Assembly: GCA_014379395.1 (NCBI GenBank)
Contig: JACMLV010000480.1
Location: forward strand, 1-8,408
Origin: Burkholderiaceae bacterium
GTDB taxonomy: Bacteria > Pseudomonadota > Gammaproteobacteria > Burkholderiales > Burkholderiaceae_D
DNA: 8,408 nt
Reading direction: 5' to 3'
Position numbers and translations under genes: made by a program. The notes beneath the pieces are model-generated. The model had not been told where the DNA came from and did not search any database. It worked only from the letters and a program-made list of their open reading frames with translations. The number at the start of each line of letters is the position of its first letter. The stretch's first letter is position 1. Below, in pieces: positions 7,757 through 8,408 of the stretch.

Positions 7757-7964
7757 CCCTCTGTCCTTGGTACCTGAGAGATTACGGGATGAATCCCGTG
7801 CGCCCCTTCGGTGGATCGTCGGCCCGTGGCCGCGCATCGCTCTCCAGAGTTGAGCCGTATGGCGCAAATACGCCAACGGTCCCTTGATCGGTCCTTTTGC
7901 CTGAGAGTTTTTGGGTAATGCCCCTTCGGCGGCAGCGCGGGTCTGCCCTCTCCCGATCAAGACC
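7757..7964 (-). promoter_or_regulatory. Tandem (two-aptamer) glycine riboswitch
   Basis: Both aptamers show the conserved glycine-riboswitch core on the minus strand. Aptamer 1 (about 7964-7881) has GGGAGAGGGC, CCGAAGGGGC (GAAGGGGC at 7927-7920), CTCTCAGG (7907-7900) and AAAAGGACCG. Its P1 is a perfect 9-bp helix between 7953-7961 and 7883-7891. Aptamer 2 (about 7850-7757) has CTCTGGAGAG, CCGAAGGGGC (GAAGGGGC at 7809-7802), CTCTCAGG (7780-7773) and CCAAGGACAGAGGGG. Its P1 is CUCUG (7849-7845) with CAGAG (7763-7759). A 6-bp hairpin stem (7784-7789/7794-7799) lies inside aptamer 2. Glycine riboswitches upstream of gcvT are on-switches, raising glycine cleavage when glycine is plentiful. The order promoter, riboswitch, gcvT confirms the role. 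Confidence 0.96.
7855..7879 (-). repeat. Inter-aptamer linker hairpin
   Basis: The linker between the two glycine aptamers folds as a stem: CCGT (7855-7858) with ACGG (7876-7879) and TGGCG (7860-7864) with CGCCA (7871-7875), one bulged base and a 6-base loop. The outer part of this stem overlaps bases that could instead lengthen aptamer 1's P1 helix (GGTC at 7964-7961 with GACC at 7881-7878). Whether it has a function is not known. Confidence 0.5.
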
Positions 7965-7968
7965 GTGA

Positions 7969-7997
7969 AATATATGTCAGGGCGGCTCGACTGTCAA
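7969..7997 (-). promoter_or_regulatory. Sigma-70 promoter of the gcvTHP operon
   Basis: On the minus strand TTGACA (7997-7992) is separated by exactly 17 bases from TATATT (7974-7969). The -35 is a perfect match to consensus and the -10 matches five of six positions. Transcription should start near 7962-7964, at the first base pairs of aptamer 1's P1 stem, so the leader ahead of the riboswitch is nearly absent. No promoter of similar quality was found elsewhere in the operon. Confidence 0.88.
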
Positions 7998-8068
7998 TCT
8001 TTAGCGCCCGTTTCAAGGGGCTGTTGCGCCGGCCCGACAGGGGCTGCGGGCGGGGCGTTTTGCGGGAT

Positions 8069-8386
8069 TTAGGCGCGGATGTCGAGCAGGCTGCCGAGCG
8101 TGGCGTCGCCGGCCTGCACCACCTTGGCCGACAGCTGGAAGGCGTTTTTATAGACCAGCGCGTTGACCATGTCGGTGGCCAGATCGCCGCCGCCGCTGTT
8201 GCCGGCCAGGGCCAGTCCCTGCGCCGACAGCGTCACGCTGGTGCCGGCCGCTGCGGGCGTGTTCGAGGCCGGGGCGGCGATCGATTGCAGCGACTCGTTG
8301 GCGATGTTGCGCGCGGAGACGTCGAGCGCGCGCTGGCTCGATTGCATGCCGGACAGGCCGGAACTGATGGCGGTGGAGATGGACAT
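8069..8386 (-). CDS. Short flagellar rod/hook-like protein
   Basis: This 105-residue protein has the two ends of the flagellar axial family (FlgB, FlgC, FlgE, FlgF, FlgG) and almost nothing between them. Residues 3-31 read ISTAISSGLSGMQSSQRALDVSARNIAN, matching the N-terminal rod domain ending in NIAN, but without the usual T-P-G-Y/F that follows. Residues about 68-105 (DLATDMVNALVYKNAFQLSAKVVQAGDATLGSLLDIRA) match the C-terminal domain. AAGGGA lies 4 bases before the ATG, so it looks translated. FlgB and FlgC are about 130-140 residues, so it is short even for them, and no other flagellar gene is seen nearby. It may be a D0-only axial component or a decayed paralog. The 71 bases between its stop and the gcv promoter show no clear terminator. 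Confidence 0.82.
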   Translation of the reverse strand: MSISTAISSGLSGMQSSQRALDVSARNIANESLQSIAAPASNTPAAAGTSVTLSAQGLALAGNSGGGDLATDMVNALVYKNAFQLSAKVVQAGDATLGSLLDIRA

Positions 8387-8408
8387 GATTTCCCTTCGGT
8401 AACAGCTA

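Noticed and set aside
7673..7960. In-frame upstream extension of gcvT through the riboswitch
   Set aside because: The frame happens to lack stop codons, but GcvT homology begins at the ATG at 7672 and the upstream DNA is fully explained by two glycine aptamers.
7998..8068. Possible terminator for the flagellar rod-like gene
   Set aside because: Only short imperfect pairings (for example GCCC/GGGC) are present and no T-run follows them.

Overview
The window reads as chromosomal DNA of a high-G+C betaproteobacterium. The protein style (GcvP ending in a conserved CxCPPVADYE tail, a tandem glycine riboswitch ahead of gcvT, and this kind of TonB-dependent receptor) suggests Oxalobacteraceae, near Massilia, Duganella or Janthinobacterium. 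That placement is inference from sequence style, not from a search.

Layout from left to right. At 1-54 (minus) is the first part of a gene that leaves the window; it starts with what looks like a signal peptide. At 62-2119 (minus) is a TonB-dependent outer-membrane receptor, 7 bases upstream of that partial gene and probably co-transcribed with it. Positions 2120-2402 are non-coding or remnant sequence. At 2403-3004 (plus) lies a HigBA toxin-antitoxin pair, visibly poorer in G+C than its surroundings. It converges on gcvP across a bidirectional terminator at 3054-3094. The block 3147-7672 (minus) is the glycine cleavage operon in the order gcvT-gcvH-gcvP. It is preceded by a two-aptamer glycine riboswitch (about 7757-7964) and a near-consensus sigma-70 promoter (7969-7997). 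At 8069-8386 (minus) is a 105-residue flagellar rod/hook-like protein consisting of little more than the two terminal helical segments of that family.

How the genes work together. GcvP (PLP-dependent decarboxylase), GcvH (lipoyl carrier) and GcvT (tetrahydrofolate-dependent aminomethyltransferase) make up the glycine cleavage complex together with the shared dihydrolipoamide dehydrogenase, which is not in this window. Glycine bound by the riboswitch should turn the operon on. The gcvT ribosome-binding site copies the 3' strand of the second aptamer's P1 stem, which suggests a simple translational switch. A strong hairpin followed by four Ts lies between gcvH and gcvP and may lower gcvP expression or separate it from the other two genes.

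No previously undescribed multi-gene system is visible. The points most worth checking are the predicted riboswitch expression platform, the intra-operon hairpin, and the isolated short flagellar-rod-like gene.
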